From: Caprimulgus europaeus
Lineage: Eukaryota; Chordata; Aves; Caprimulgiformes; Caprimulgidae
Assembly: GCA_907165065.1 (NCBI GenBank)
Contig: OU015528.1
Span: forward strand, 73,885,474 to 73,949,473
DNA: 64,000 nt
Reading direction: 5' to 3'
Made by a program: the position numbers and the translations under genes. Each line of letters begins with the position of its first letter. Within the stretch, counting starts at the first letter, position 1. The notes below the pieces were generated by a model that worked only from the letters and a program-made list of their open reading frames with translations, ran no database searches and was not told the origin of the DNA. Shown piece by piece: positions 1 through 12,500 of the stretch.

Positions 1-2159
1 TAATCCCTCCTTCATCTGCCTCACTGGAGATGAGCCAACACAGTCCTCGCACATTTTTAAACTCAGCAGGGAGAGGGGTTGGCAGAGAGGTGGAGATGCC
101 CTTTCCAGTTCCTAAGGCTGCAGTTAGAAAGCCTCAACTTGTCACAACCCTTTCTCCAATAACCAGTGCCTTGATATCCAACAGCATTCATTGGATTCAT
201 GCAGAGACATTTTATGCACAGGAGCAGCAAAAAATATAATGAGCTGCCTAGTCAGGAGAAGTGCATGAACTAACAGCCTATTTATACAACTTTACTTATT
301 TTTGATATATAATATGATTTAGTTTATGATAGAAATTTATATAATCTGAGGGGAAAAAACAGCCCAGCCAACTTTCAGCCAGCCAGCCTCTAGGACAAGG
401 GAGCAGTGCAAGTGCTGCAATGGGCTTCATTACCCATCCCCACCCTCCTCTTCCTCTACAGCCCCTGCTCTGCCAGGACGTGATGCACCCAGTTCTCACC
501 TGTCAGTGTTTCACCACACATTTAATTATTGTTCTTTCCAATGCCTGGAATACATCTAATAACCTTTGCTAACTTGAATTTGGTTTTCAGGATTCCCAGC
601 ACCAACCCCATGTATTTCTGATATACACTCATCCAGTTCTAATGCTTAAACCACTCCGGGTCCTGAGGACCTTTCTCAAAAGGTTTTGCAGTCCAAACAG
701 CACATTGGATTTGATTGCAAGGTCAGATTTTGCTGTTTCTGGCCTTAAATAACAACTGCTTTGAAGGAGGTCAGCTACTCTGACACTAGCATTGTCTTTC
801 GTGTGGAGCAAAGAAATTGGTGTGATCATTTTGTCACAGGTCTCCCACAAAATTCTTTAAAACAGTTTACCCCTTGTAGAAAGATGCTGAATGCAATAAG
901 CCACAGCCAGACCTTACCCATAACAGACTTGTCAGCGGCGCGTTGGCTTACTGCAGTGTAGCAGCACGTCATCTGCTGTCTCTGTGAACTGTAACACTGA
1001 GCACTTACACAGCCTTTCATCCTCATACAGCTCTACAAATATTAAAAGAGCCCAAAGGACAGTTCAGAGTCTTTCCTCTTGAAAATTAACCTCTATGAAA
1101 ATGAATGCGCTGTGGCCAAGTCCCTCCCACTTCCCAGTTTTCTTCCAGGGAGTATGTCAGTAAGAGTCCCTGGCACGAGGGCTCTTGGAAAGCAAATATT
1201 AAATCTTCAACACAGGATGGCAACTCCATCACCCAGTGAGAGGACAGAGCCAGAGGGCAAGCCTCATGTTCATTCACACCACAGGATGTTTCAGTTTTGG
1301 CTCTCCAGGAGTCAAAGCATGCTCTTGAATGCATTCGTGGTGTCCACACATCACACCCTTTATACACCTGCAAGACACAACTTCTCCAGCTCTCTAACTC
1401 TGACACTGTCCACCATCATTGCTGGACAAACACCAGCAGAAGAAGGATGGATCCATCTCATCCAATTTCAACCATCTACATGGCGGGACTTCTTGTGGGG
1501 TCAACAAGAACATGCCAAGGGTGGACTTGGTACAGGATAGGGTGGGACGCAGGTTGGAGATGGCAGTATTGCTCACTGGAGAAGCACCACTCAGAGAGAT
1601 GAATCCCATTCAATTTCTTGCACTAAAAGAAGCCAAACAAATTAATTCTAAAAAAAAAAAAATGCTGTTTACACATGGTCATTCAGATTGGGGTTTTCTT
1701 TAACAGAAAAATTGACCATTACATTCTGAACAGACAGAAGTGCTGAACCTTTCAAACACTGCTTTGAAAACTTGCTTCACACCTTAATTACCCCTTGACA
1801 TTGTGGTTTCATCTCAATCAACCAGTCTTTCTTCTCAGGGAGTTCTTCAGTGTCATTTATGCAAGCTGAAGTTAACTCCACAACCAAAGCAAAAGCCCCA
1901 ATGATTCCTGTTATCACATCACTCCTCTTTCTTCACCACAGCCATCATGTCCCTTTCTCGCACAAGCAGGAGGGTTGTGAGACTGATGAACAAGATAATG
2001 AAACATCAGACTGTCCTGAAGAGACACTGTAGAGCCACTTCACGGTCCCACTAGCAAGTTACAATAGAGCCCAGAAAGTGGGCAAGTTTGAACGGGGCAT
2101 GACATCCATGTTCACACCTGGGTCCAGCCTACAGAAGAAAGAGCTGTGGTGAGGCACAC
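1..2159. other. ELAPOR2 intron 1 segment, no gene seen
   Basis: No exon, RNA gene or recognisable repeat was found. The longest open frame, 153 codons on the plus strand at 1079-1540, matches nothing I know and overlaps open frames on the other strand. It is inferred to be intron because ELAPOR2 exon 1 lies upstream on the minus strand. Confidence 0.5.
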
Positions 2160-2821
2160 TGTCCTGGTTTTCAGCTGGAACAGAGTTGGGTTTCTTTTCA
2201 GTAGCTAGAATAGTGCTATGTTTTGGTTTCAGCCTGGGATTTGTTATGAAAGAAACACTGAGAACATACCAGTGTTTGCATTTTTGTCACTGGAAGTGAA
2301 GGACTTCATGTCTTGTCAGTCTACAAGTGCAAGATCTAAGGGTGTGAGGAATATTTAAATTAATAAGCTAAATGGGCATTTGGATATGCCAGTGGGATAT
2401 TCCATATCATATCATATCATATCATGCCCAGTGTACTAGTGAGGGTCTCTTCCTCTTTTAGCTCTCTCTGGCTTTCGCTCGGGCTCTCGCTGTTGTGGGA
2501 TTGAGGTTTCGGTTCGGGATTGTCACTCCTCCAGGATCGTTATCTGGGAACAAGCCAGGCCTGGTTGGCAGGTGGTGAGCAGTTGCACTGTGCATCACTC
2601 ATTTGTATATTTTGTTACTGTTATCATTATCACTACTATTTTAATATTAGTATTATTTTAAGTTTTCTTTTATTTCTATTATTAAATTGTCCTTATCTCA
2701 ACCTATGAGTCTCTTTACCCTTGCCCCCCAATTCTCTCCCGTGTCCCCTGGGGGTGGGGGGGAAGTGGGTGAATGGCTGTGTTGGCTGCTGGCTAAGGGC
2801 CAGCCCAGTGAAACTATCACA
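2160..2821 (+). mobile_element. Solo LTR of an avian endogenous retrovirus (copy A)
   Basis: An LTR of about 660 bp begins TGTCCTGGTTTTCAGCTGG and ends in the diagnostic GTGAAACTATCACA. It carries a short ATATC tandem array near 2404-2425, the module GGTGGTGAGCAGTTGCACTG, an ATTAAA poly(A) signal at 2681-2686, and a G-rich stretch at about 2749-2769. It shares these parts in the same order with the minus-strand copy at 8841-9505. The 5-bp flanks are cacac (2155-2159) and cacat (2822-2826). If the LTR is taken to end at 2819, the duplication cacac is perfect. A 5-bp duplication is typical of ERVL-like (class III) elements. No gag, pol or env sequence adjoins it, so it is a solo LTR left by recombination. 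The family is recognised from memory of abundant bird LTRs; no Repbase name is asserted. Confidence 0.85.
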
Positions 2822-3276
2822 CACATCTACACAGTCAGGCTTCACAGCTTGGAAGGAGGACTCAAGACTCTCCCACTCCTCGGTGTTTCCCTCCTATGAC
2901 ACGTAAGTTTCCTACACAACCTGTAGTAGAGACTTAAAGGTATAATACAGAAATTAAGATTTAAATCAAAGCAACTGTCATCAGAAAGGTGGAGAACCCC
3001 CCTTTGACCCTGGTGTCTCTCCAGGCTGCCAGGCCCCCCCAGAGATCAGGAAGACACTTCTGATGAACTCAGAAATTTGAAGTTTGGGTTGTGGGGATTT
3101 TAACCCTTCAGTCTCAAAACCTAATAAATGCACCTGCAAATCTCTACTGTTTCTCAAAAATATTTTAGACGAAGTTGATCAGGAAATCATATTTTTTTAA
3201 GTGACATCCTAAATCTTCTCCAAAAAACAGTCAGATTAAAGACAAAATGAACATGGTGGTAAAGGATGTTTATAAA

Positions 3277-3322
3277 TATCTTTATCTTCATTGTTCTAAT
3301 ATATTTATCTTCATTGTTCTAT
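3277..3322. repeat. 23-bp direct duplication
   Basis: Two adjacent 23-bp units share TTTATCTTCATTGTTCTA and differ at one or two bases near their starts. This looks like a local slippage duplication in AT-rich intronic DNA. Confidence 0.8.
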
Positions 3323-4123
3323 TGAGTCATCCAGTCTTTTAGTCACCCAGCAGTAATATTTGGACAGGTTTAATCCAGTTCCATAAAGTGACTAATACTA
3401 ATTTTCCATTAACTACAATAAGCTTCCGATGAGTTTTTATAATTCTCCTCTTATATTTACAGCCAAATAAATATCGTTTGTCAAACTGAGAATTACATTT
3501 ATTACTACAAATCTATACATGACAACTGTTCTTTACTATTCATGACAAGAAAATTTTACAGTTTAAGGGTTATCCATGAAGGATTGCTTTTTGTGGGTGG
3601 TTTTTTTTTAAATCTTTTTCTAAGAGTCTCACTACAAGCATTTAAATGCACATGTAATAATATTTTAAGTTAAATAAGCACACTCACTACTTGCCACAAG
3701 GCTAAACTTCTATCAAAAAGTAGAATTAAACCATCAATATTTAAGCATCTGATCCACAGCTTAAGGACTTGCTTTGTTAACTACTGTGAATCTATCTCAT
3801 ATCCACCCTTTTATATCAATAGAAAAAGGTAAAAAGAGGTGCAGTGCCTCACACTTTTGATTTGATGGCAAGGAGAAAACTCACTAAATCCTCATGTTTT
3901 GTTGTTCAATATTCAACAGTCAGAGGACAAAGCAAGTAAGTACCCTTGCAGAGGGAACAATGACACATCAACTCCATGTGCCACATTTGCAAGGGGTTCT
4001 CACATCTCACTTCAGCCAAGAGCTGCAGGTGATGTCCATGATGACTACTAAAGGGCCTTCCAAGACCACCAACACGATGATACTCATCTGTCTTCCCTAC
4101 AGCAAAGAAAGCTTTGGATAATG

Positions 4124-4180
4124 GTGGAAGATGTTCCCTAAAGTGGAGGATGTTCCCTAAAGTGGAGGATGTTCCCTCCA
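4124..4180. repeat. 19-bp tandem repeat, three units
   Basis: Three consecutive 19-bp units of the form GTGGAGGATGTTCCCTAAA. The first differs by one base (GTGGAAG) and the third diverges at its 3' end (CCTCCA). This is a short minisatellite with possible length polymorphism. Confidence 0.9.
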
Positions 4181-6542
4181 AGACACCAGGTGCTCAGGCA
4201 CAGCCCATGTGCCATGGTGCCATCAGGATGGAAGGTCCCCAGCTGGCCAGGTGCCCCTGGCCTACTCTCTAGCACACTAACAGAGCAGCATCTAGACACA
4301 CTGGCAGAGATCTGTTCACACAAGTTGACAACCATACATACAAACTGGCTTTTGTTTTCAGGAAAGTAAATTTTAGTGCCTATTATTCATAAACACCAAC
4401 TATACGGTACACCTTACACAAACACTGTGTGCCTATGGACACTAAAGCCACCCACAGGATCTCAGTCAGCATCCTCTAATTCACACACACTGGCACTGTG
4501 TAATAAGCCAGAGCATTCTCCAAGAACAAGATTCATGTTTCACTGCAAATATGGTTAGGCTTTTCATGCAGAGCTACACAGTTATTACAGTTGAGAAGGC
4601 CTGACAGTACGAAGTTGATCACAGTTCTAATTATAAGCTTTAATATGCTGAATTTTATTTATTCCTCCTCCTTTTCAACTTTGATGTTTTATTCCCAGCT
4701 ATTCAAGGCTTATGACTTGTAAATGAAGAGGAGCTGCTTTTTTTTTTTCTGAGTATAGATGTTGCTGACTGTTGCCTATTCAGAAGGCAATCTGCACATA
4801 AAGAGTTCAGGGTAAGACTACTTGATAGCCCAGAGCAAATCCCAAGAAGACAATTACCTAAGGCACCTACAGCATCCCAACAGATGTATTAAAGCCACAG
4901 GGAAAATTGCTGAGCTTTTGTTTGTGAAGGAGTCAGGCCCATCAGGAGGTTCCAAATCTGACAGCAACCAGATAAGTCAACTGCTTCAAGGCAAGTGAGC
5001 AGATCCTGGCCCCAGGTAGCTTCTGCTCAACAGATGTTCAACATTTCCCCAGGCTTCCCATGGACATCCCCTAAAATGACTTTTTCCTATTTATTTCTGC
5101 CCCTTGCCCTCCTTCTGAACCCCTATACCAATGTTGTGCCCAATTTCAGCAGTTGCTTAAGCTCCAGCCAAGTGAATCCACTTCTTGTGATGCCTTGTCA
5201 TGTTCTCTCTTTATCAGATGCAAGACAAGATGATAAATCTAGGGCCTTTTTTACATTCTCAAAATAAAGGACACAGCAAAAACCTCACTTTGTGTGCACC
5301 TGAGATGGTGTAAAGTCAACAAGCTAGAACAACATTAGGCAGAAAACAGCTGAGTAGGGTAAAATAATTTATCTCACATGAGGGCCTGAGCTACTAATTT
5401 CAGTAGGAAAAATATATCTAAGTACTTGAGAAAAATGAGACAGATTGAGTAAACATTAAGGTAAATATTAGAGCATATTTATCTACAAGGCTCCTCCAAT
5501 CTGAGCGAACCATTCAGTGCAACGTAAACATTTTTGGGCATGTGCAAGTGCCTCCTAGGGCCTATGCTTCTCCTTCCATAGGGCCACTATCTCACTGAGC
5601 TGCTGCTCTGAAGCAAATTTAACTTCTGCATGTAGAGCATCCACAGGGAAAACACATCTTCAAGGATTCAGTTCACAAACTATCACCAAATCGCCCCACT
5701 CATCCTCACAGGGCTCCTGTCAGGTTCACGTGGAGCAGTATAAAGGTAATACAATTTTACAAGTTGTCCACTTTAATCCAGTGAGAACCTGAACCATGGC
5801 CAGATCTAACCATCTGAGGAATCAACGTGGCCCATTCCATTGTATTTCCTCTCCAGCAGCAGAGTCCCACAGCAGCATCCTGTCTGATCTGCTACACCAA
5901 TTAAATTTTCAAAAGCATATAAAAGGACATCGTCAGTTAGTCTTAAAAAGTCCACTGAATGTACACAGAACAACAGTATTTTTAAGAAAACCCATAAGAC
6001 AGCATGAAATGAGCACCAAACTGACTTAACATTTAAATATTTTTAAAGAACACCAGTCAATGCATTTTTTCAACATTGCACCTAAAGGAAAATCATCAGT
6101 TCAGTGGGAGTAAAAGGTTTAAATTCAATAATATATCTCAGTTATGTCAGAGTACTGACCCTCTACAGTTCACAGAATTCCCTGACCTTAATCCAGCACG
6201 GTATTTAAGCATGAACTTCATCTTAAATAAGGCACTGGTTTTCAAACTTCAGTGGAATTATTCATGTGCTTCAAACCAGGCACATGCACAAGCATTTTGC
6301 AACTCTTCCACTCCTGCCCCTCTGCTGTCAGTTATCAGTTTCCATCCGGTGTGTGAGTTTTTCATACGGCATTAGGCAGCAGAAAAATATTAGAGAAGGA
6401 ACGATGCTGTTATTAGAGGGAAGTCTGGGTGATGATTGCTCATCTAATCTTGTATCATTTTTCTGCCCTGTCACCTCCTCTACAATTTCCTACCAAATAC
6501 ATTTGCTCCACATTTCCTTTTCTCTCGAGAGATGTTACTATA

Positions 6543-6605
6543 TCATAGAACCACAGAATGGTTTGGGTTGGAAGGGACCTTAAAGATCATCCAGTTCCAA
6601 CCCTC
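6543..6605 (-). mobile_element. CR1 LINE, short 3' end fragment (antisense)
   Basis: About 63 bp are the reverse complement of the CR1 3' terminus: octamer-tail remnant, then GGTTTGGGTTGGAAGGGACC, then AAGATCATCCAGTTCCAACCC. No upstream CR1 sequence follows, so this is an extreme 5' truncation or one arm of a rearranged copy. It is almost identical, in inverted orientation, to the end of the CR1 at 6765-6952. Confidence 0.9.
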
Positions 6606-6764
6606 AGTGAAATATGAAATATGAAAAAATATCTGCCTACACATTTGACTTGGACAGGGGAGGAGCAGGGTACAGCTGTGAAAAGCTCATCCCTCATTTC
6701 CTCATCACTGTTGACCCAGGTCCGTGTGCTCTTGGTGTGTTCCTCACTCAGGCCATGGAAATGG

Positions 6765-6952
6765 CATTGGAACAGGTTGCCCAAGGAAGCTGTGGATGCT
6801 CCTCCCTGGAAGTGTTGAAGGCCAGGCTGGATGAGGCTTTGAGCAACCTGGTCTAGTGGAAGGTGTCCCTGCCCATGGCAGGGGAGTTGGAACTGGATGA
6901 TCTTTAAGGTCCCTTCCAACCCAAACCATTCTGTGATTCTATGATTCTATGA
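6765..6952 (+). mobile_element. CR1 LINE 3' fragment (sense)
   Basis: The 5'-truncated CR1 3' region starts near GGAACAGGTTGCCCAAGG, runs through the 3'UTR-like GGCTTTGAGCAACCTGGTC and CCCTTCCAACCCAAACCATT, and ends in CTGTGATTCTATGATTCTAT, the CR1 octamer tail. The exact 5' boundary is uncertain by about 15 bp. It carries only the end of ORF2 and the 3'UTR and codes for nothing intact. The same subfamily recurs at 43597-44370 and 46570-46724. Confidence 0.93.
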
Positions 6953-8840
6953 AAAGATGAGTCTGGCTCACTTCTGAGCTCAGCTTTGCCCTGACTGCCT
7001 CCGAGGATGAGTTTTAGGTACAGCTGGGAAGAGATATAATGAAATGAACCTTCAATGTGGAAGGGATTACCCCAACATCATCCCAATACAAAGACTCCTC
7101 TACCAATATAGATAGTCCCCAAAAGAAGCGGGGTAAGAACTACAGGTATTAGTCACTTCTCTGAAAATACAAATCATTTGCAGTACAATTTGATCTCACA
7201 TAATTTCATCAAGACAGAATTTTACCCAAAGTGGTCACATAGACAGAAGACCTATTTATAACCAGGACTTTGTTGCACTTGCATATAATATTACAAAGTA
7301 AGGATTCCGATAACAAGGAAAAGATGTGCTCCTTTCACCGAGCCTAATTAATCCTTGGGGGAAGTAAAAACAGACATATTTTTTATTGACTTTAGGCTTT
7401 GCCAAAGCTGCAGTTACTTATATGAATATTATGACCAGATCTACTTTTTACAAACACAAATTCAACCCAAGAGACTTCTGTGTGGTGAAAAAAATTGCAA
7501 AACCAAAATCCACCAGACTACAGAAAGACCATGAACTGTTTCCTTCTCCCATTAGTTGTTTTTTAGTGAATGATTTTCTGCCAATATTATGCAGCTTTTT
7601 ATTTGTTTGCTGACCAGATGGCTGAATATTTTCAAACAGGAAAGGAAAAAAAAAAAGCAATTCATCACAAATAAGATTTTTTTTACAATTTTTAGCTTAA
7701 TCTTCATCGATATTCAGTTTGGGGAATACTGCATGTTTTTATGAATATTCCATTTTTGGGAAGGAAAAAAAAAGAACAAAAAAGAGACTGATGACATCTG
7801 TAATATCAGAAGAGAGAGGTCACATTTGAGAGGTTTAGCTCAGGAACTTCTGCCTGACTTGCAGCTACTTGTCTCAGGATAGGACCGTGCCCTTTATGAG
7901 TGCTGAACTCTAGTATGTGTCTGAAATAAACCTGTTCATTGAATGAAGCAAGATCTTAAATCTCAGCTTGACAAGAAAAATATGTAACCGTATATTCTTA
8001 TGAGAAAGCCTCATCCAATATTGCCCTCTTGGGTTGCCTCCAAGCCCACAGAGTCTATTTCCACTGCAAGAATAACTAATAAATAAAACCAAGGACAGGT
8101 TAGCAGCCCAAGGCAGCCTGAGCTAAGCAAATGATGGAGAAGATGCATGTTAGATTTAACTCAGCCATCAGCTGCGTTCAGCTCTTAAACTCTTCTCTGT
8201 ACTCACACTGATAACCCCAGTCAAAACAATGTCCAGAAGCAGGGTCTAGCCAAGCTCGGTGCACACTTCTTCTGAAGTCCAGATTTACCCACAGGGCTAA
8301 AGCAGCTTGTCAGGAAGTTACAAATCCAAATCTGTTAGCATTTCTAGCAGCCAGGTGGTGCCTGGAGCTACAAGCTTCCCTCTCACTTAGGACCAAGGTT
8401 GGGTTATGGTAGGAGCTGGGCAGTGACAGGATTAGGCTGAGCTTTGGCTGCAGCACCATGAAACCCTCTTCAAGGGGCAGGGCAATGCGTTATCACAACG
8501 GCTGCATCAGTCCCATCAATCAGTGGTGACATCAATAAGCCCACAGAGCAGAGGAAAGGCAGGACAAGGAAGAGATAAGAGTTTTGCCCAGCCACAGCTC
8601 CTGAGCTGTCCCTTGCTATTGATTGCACCTGCGAGATATGATCCGGTCTACAATATGAAGAAAGAAATGCATTCATAGCTGGTTTTCCTGCCCAGGTGAT
8701 GCAGTCAGCCTGTAATCATGCACACTGTAAGTGATCATAAGTTGACCACCTGCCTTTCTGCACTGGGAAAATAAATTCATATGCAAGGTCTAGCCCATTT
8801 GACAAACAGCTGCAATAAATTACAAGCTGATCATTACATG
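6953..8840. other. ELAPOR2 intron 1 segment, no gene seen
   Basis: No exon or recognisable repeat was found. It contains AT-rich DNA and short A-runs, for example near 7645 and 7764. The only open frames are short and unrecognised. Confidence 0.5.
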
Positions 8841-9505
8841 TGTGGTGGTTTCACTTGACTGGCAGCCAAACACAGCCGCTCGCTCACTCTCCCTCCCCGC
8901 CCCCACAGGGAACAGGGGAGAGAATTAGAGGGGTAAAAGTAAGGAGATTTGTAGGTTGACACTAGAACAATTTAATAAGTTAAATAAAATAAAACTTAAA
9001 ATAATAATGAAATTAAAATAATAACAATTATTACAACAGTAATAATAAAATATGCAAGTCAGTGACACACAGTGCAGTTGTTCACTACCCACCAATCAAG
9101 CCTGGCCTGTTCTCAGGTAACAATCCTGGAGAAGCGACAATCCCAAAACCAAAACTGCAATCCCAGAAGAGCGAGGGGCCAAGCAAGAGGCAGAGTCAGA
9201 GAGAGAGAGAGCCCACAAGGGAGAGACCCTCATTAATACACTGAACATGACATTATATGATATGGGATATCCCACTGGCATATCCAAACGCCAATCTATC
9301 TTACTAATTTTAATATTCCTTGCCCCCCCTCAGACTTTGCACCTGTAGAGTAGCAAAACATGACGTCCTCAACTTCCAACGACAAATGAAAGCACTGGTA
9401 CGTTATCAACGTTCTTATAACAAATCCCATGCTGAAACCAAAACCCAGTGCTGTTCTAGCTACTAAGAAAAAAAACTAGCCCTGTCCCAGCTGAAAACCA
9501 GGCAA
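8841..9505 (-). mobile_element. Solo LTR of the same avian retroviral family (copy B)
   Basis: About 665 bp in reverse orientation to copy A. Read on the minus strand it begins near CCTGGTTTTCAGCTGGGACA and ends GTGAAACCACCACA. It carries the ATTAAA poly(A) signal (reverse complement at 8971-8976) and the C/G-rich block near 8890-8910. It is flanked by a perfect 5-bp target duplication, acatg, at 8836-8840 and 9506-9510, so it is an independent insertion. The first bases of the LTR have decayed from TG. There is no internal retroviral sequence. It lies in the transcriptional sense of ELAPOR2, so its poly(A) signal and any promoter activity face the same way as the gene. Confidence 0.87.
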
Positions 9506-12500
9506 ACATGCAAGCTTACATGTTAGGTTTAATCCTGTATATATCACAGACAGAAATTTACTCTGGCATGAGCTTGATGTTAATTATTCCCTGGGTAGGA
9601 AGGGACTCTGCTGTGCGATAACGTGCCTTTGGTAGGAAGCTGTTACAAGGCAAAACAATAACATTATTTACTCAGAAACAGTTCTCCAGAACTAAGAACC
9701 ACGGCTGTGCTCCTGCTGCATTTCCATTTTAATTCAGCAGATCTAGGTCCCTTCTCCAGCGTAATTAGGTCACTGCAGAGATCTAGCTCCACCACTGAGA
9801 TGTCCCAGCCTTATCAAAACACCTTCACCCCTGCAGCTCACAGAGCACTGCATAGCAACCTCATAGCTTGTGTAACAGCTAATGTAATTCAGTTACAGTG
9901 GAGATTAATTCCACTGATGGGTCCAGATTAATTTTATTTTACTTTAGATAACTAAAAGTTGAGCATCTACCTGGCATAAGCCAGAGTCCCTCCATAGCCA
10001 GTGGAAGAATATGGGCACATGCAGCAGAAATTCAGTTATTCAAGTAACTGTACCCAGTTACAGTCATCCCATGACAAAACTGCCTCCACTCATCTTTACT
10101 GTCTAACTGGAGGACTACTGTGGGAGTTCATCCACATCTTCTACCGGAATATCCCATCCCATGCAGGCTTTCATGGGAAAATCCATGTCAGGGAGCAAAC
10201 CTTGGGGTGATCTGGACAGCTTGGGGACCAGAGCCCTCCGGGCCTGTCATGTTTAGCAGGCTAGAGACTGTCTTTGAAAGCAGGATATCACCCTAATAAT
10301 TTACTTTATGGCACGTATGGTGCCCAGTGAGGTGCCACTGGGTCTCCCCATCAGACTACCTACAGTGTAAGTGCTAAAGCTGAATAATGGCAAAGTTTGT
10401 TAATCAAATTATACTTTCAGTAACGGTCACATAAAGTTTCCCAAAGCCAGGCATTGTTGCTTTCACCCCATCAAATTCATACACCTTATTTAGGTGCCAC
10501 AGGACCTTAAAAACCTATGCAACTTAGCTCCAGTTCATTTAACTTTCCAGATTTTCACTTTTCAAGGTTCACATTTTCACAAGGTTCTTCTCTGCCATAC
10601 TGAGGAGCTGAATTACCTTTTCTTTTCTCTTCTTTTTCAATGAAAGCTGCAATTCCTGCATAACCACATGATGAGGCTTTAAGGAAATCTTTTCCCTTCT
10701 TTAGCAAAGCCCTTCAAGAGATTAGCAGGTCAGTATCACAACAGGCAATGCTGCAAACCAGCTTCTTTTTTTTTTTTTCATTTAAAAGCTGGAACTAAAA
10801 AGCAATAACTCTTCAGAGAAGTCAGCAAACGTTTAAGTAGGGTTGGCTTTAAGTGCAGTTAAAAATACTGCAAAAAAAAAAAAGATAAGGGGATTGATTC
10901 TTTTTCACATGATGGCTCCTCTTAGCTAGTGAATGGCATTCTGATCATCGATCACAGCTATTCCAGTAGCAGTGCAGAGCTCAGTGCTGAACTATTGATG
11001 ATCCCTAGTCTGTGCATCCCTAGGAGGATGCCGTGATGCTAACAGGATGTGTTGCTTTGGTGCAGGATTGAGCAATGCCTCTGGATCCCCTGCCTCCCTC
11101 TGTGCAGAGGCTAACACAGAGCACTATGGGCTTCCAGCCAAAAAAAAGGAGAATTCAGAGTCCTGGTGAATCCTATAATCAGCATCAAAAACAGGCGTTA
11201 ATTGACAGAGCCATCCTGTCTGGTCTTCTGAAGAGGAGGCAGTTGGCCTGGGTTCAGCTGTACTCCAGCGGCTCTAGGGGAGACAGCCATTACCTTACTC
11301 ACCAGAACACTTGACACTCCTCACAAGCTGCTCATCAGCAGGTCTGCAGGGCAGGTGCTTGCCAAGAAAGGTGCAGCATGAAGAGCTGAATCGTTTCTCC
11401 ACTCCAATTCTATTGAGCAGCCTCCCCCCAGCATCCCTGAGATGCACATCAGCTCATATTCCCTCCATGCAAGCATAAATCCTGCTGTAAAGGAGTCTGC
11501 TTAGGGCCTCTATTTCTTTCAAGAGAAATCTGAATTTGAAAAAAAATTGGATTAAATAAGACCAAACAAAAGAGAGAAGAAAAGAACTGTCTTGGGAAAT
11601 ATTTCTTTTTCTTCATTTTCTTTAAGGAACCACAGAGCTGGAGATGAAAAGCAACTAACCAGAAACAAGCAGCATTTGATCAGCACTGCTGACCCGCCAG
11701 CAGGAGGGCGCCACAGATATAAAAACCTGGCAAAAATCAGAAGTCATCCATTTCTGATGTACATCTCTCAAAAGAGGCAGCACCACCCCTACGTGTGTAT
11801 AAAACACAGCCGCATGTGTGAACATCTTCCTTTGAGAAACTTCAGAGAGCAAGTGCAAAACCAGAAGGATTTCACACACCACAAGAAACACTATGGGAAA
11901 TTAACACTTTAAGAGTCAACAGCTGAGGTCTAAATCATCTTTAGCCTTGAGTTTGCTGCAAAAAGTCACCACCTCAGTGCATTTTGGTTTTCTGTGACAG
12001 TATGATCAGTTTAGACACTGATTTCTGTCCTATTAAATATATACTGTACTTTATCAAGCCAGCAGCAATTATGTTAATGGCATCTTCAGGTCTTGCACTC
12101 CCCACAGCTCCTTCCTCTAGCTTGGTTATCTGATGCATTTCCATTTTCTGACCATATTAATTACAACAAAAACACTTCTAAGCATGTTCAGGTCAGTTTC
12201 AACCTCAGAGGGAAAGTTCACCCTTTCCCCAAAGCGGGGTTTTTCCATCAAATTGGATTATAAGATTAGCATCAGTAACCCACATCAGCAATTATTGTAT
12301 AGAAAATAGCTCTTTTGGCTCTGTCGACCCTGATAACTAGGAGAGGGCCATGGATCTGTCCAGTGTCATGGACCATCTCCCCCTGCTTACCCTGAATCTC
12401 TTCTCCTGATGCTCCTGTACTCGGCAGGATGGGCACATCCTTTTAACCAATCCCAAACACTCTGAGCCACTTTCCTGAGGATTATCCCTGGAAAATTTGT

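Larger units (their letters stand above)
2822..6542. other. ELAPOR2 intron 1 segment, no gene seen
   Basis: AT-rich DNA without recognisable exons. It lies between the plus-strand solo LTR and the first CR1 fragment and holds no retroviral internal region. It contains two small tandem duplications, listed separately, and several short poly-T or poly-A tracts. Confidence 0.5.

Noticed and set aside
1079..1540. 153-codon plus-strand open frame
   Set aside because: No recognisable domain, overlapping frames on both strands, and no splice or promoter context. Treated as chance within intron 1.
2160..9505. A full provirus bounded by the two LTRs
   Set aside because: The LTRs are in opposite orientation, each has its own target duplication, and the DNA between them holds no gag, pol or env sequence.
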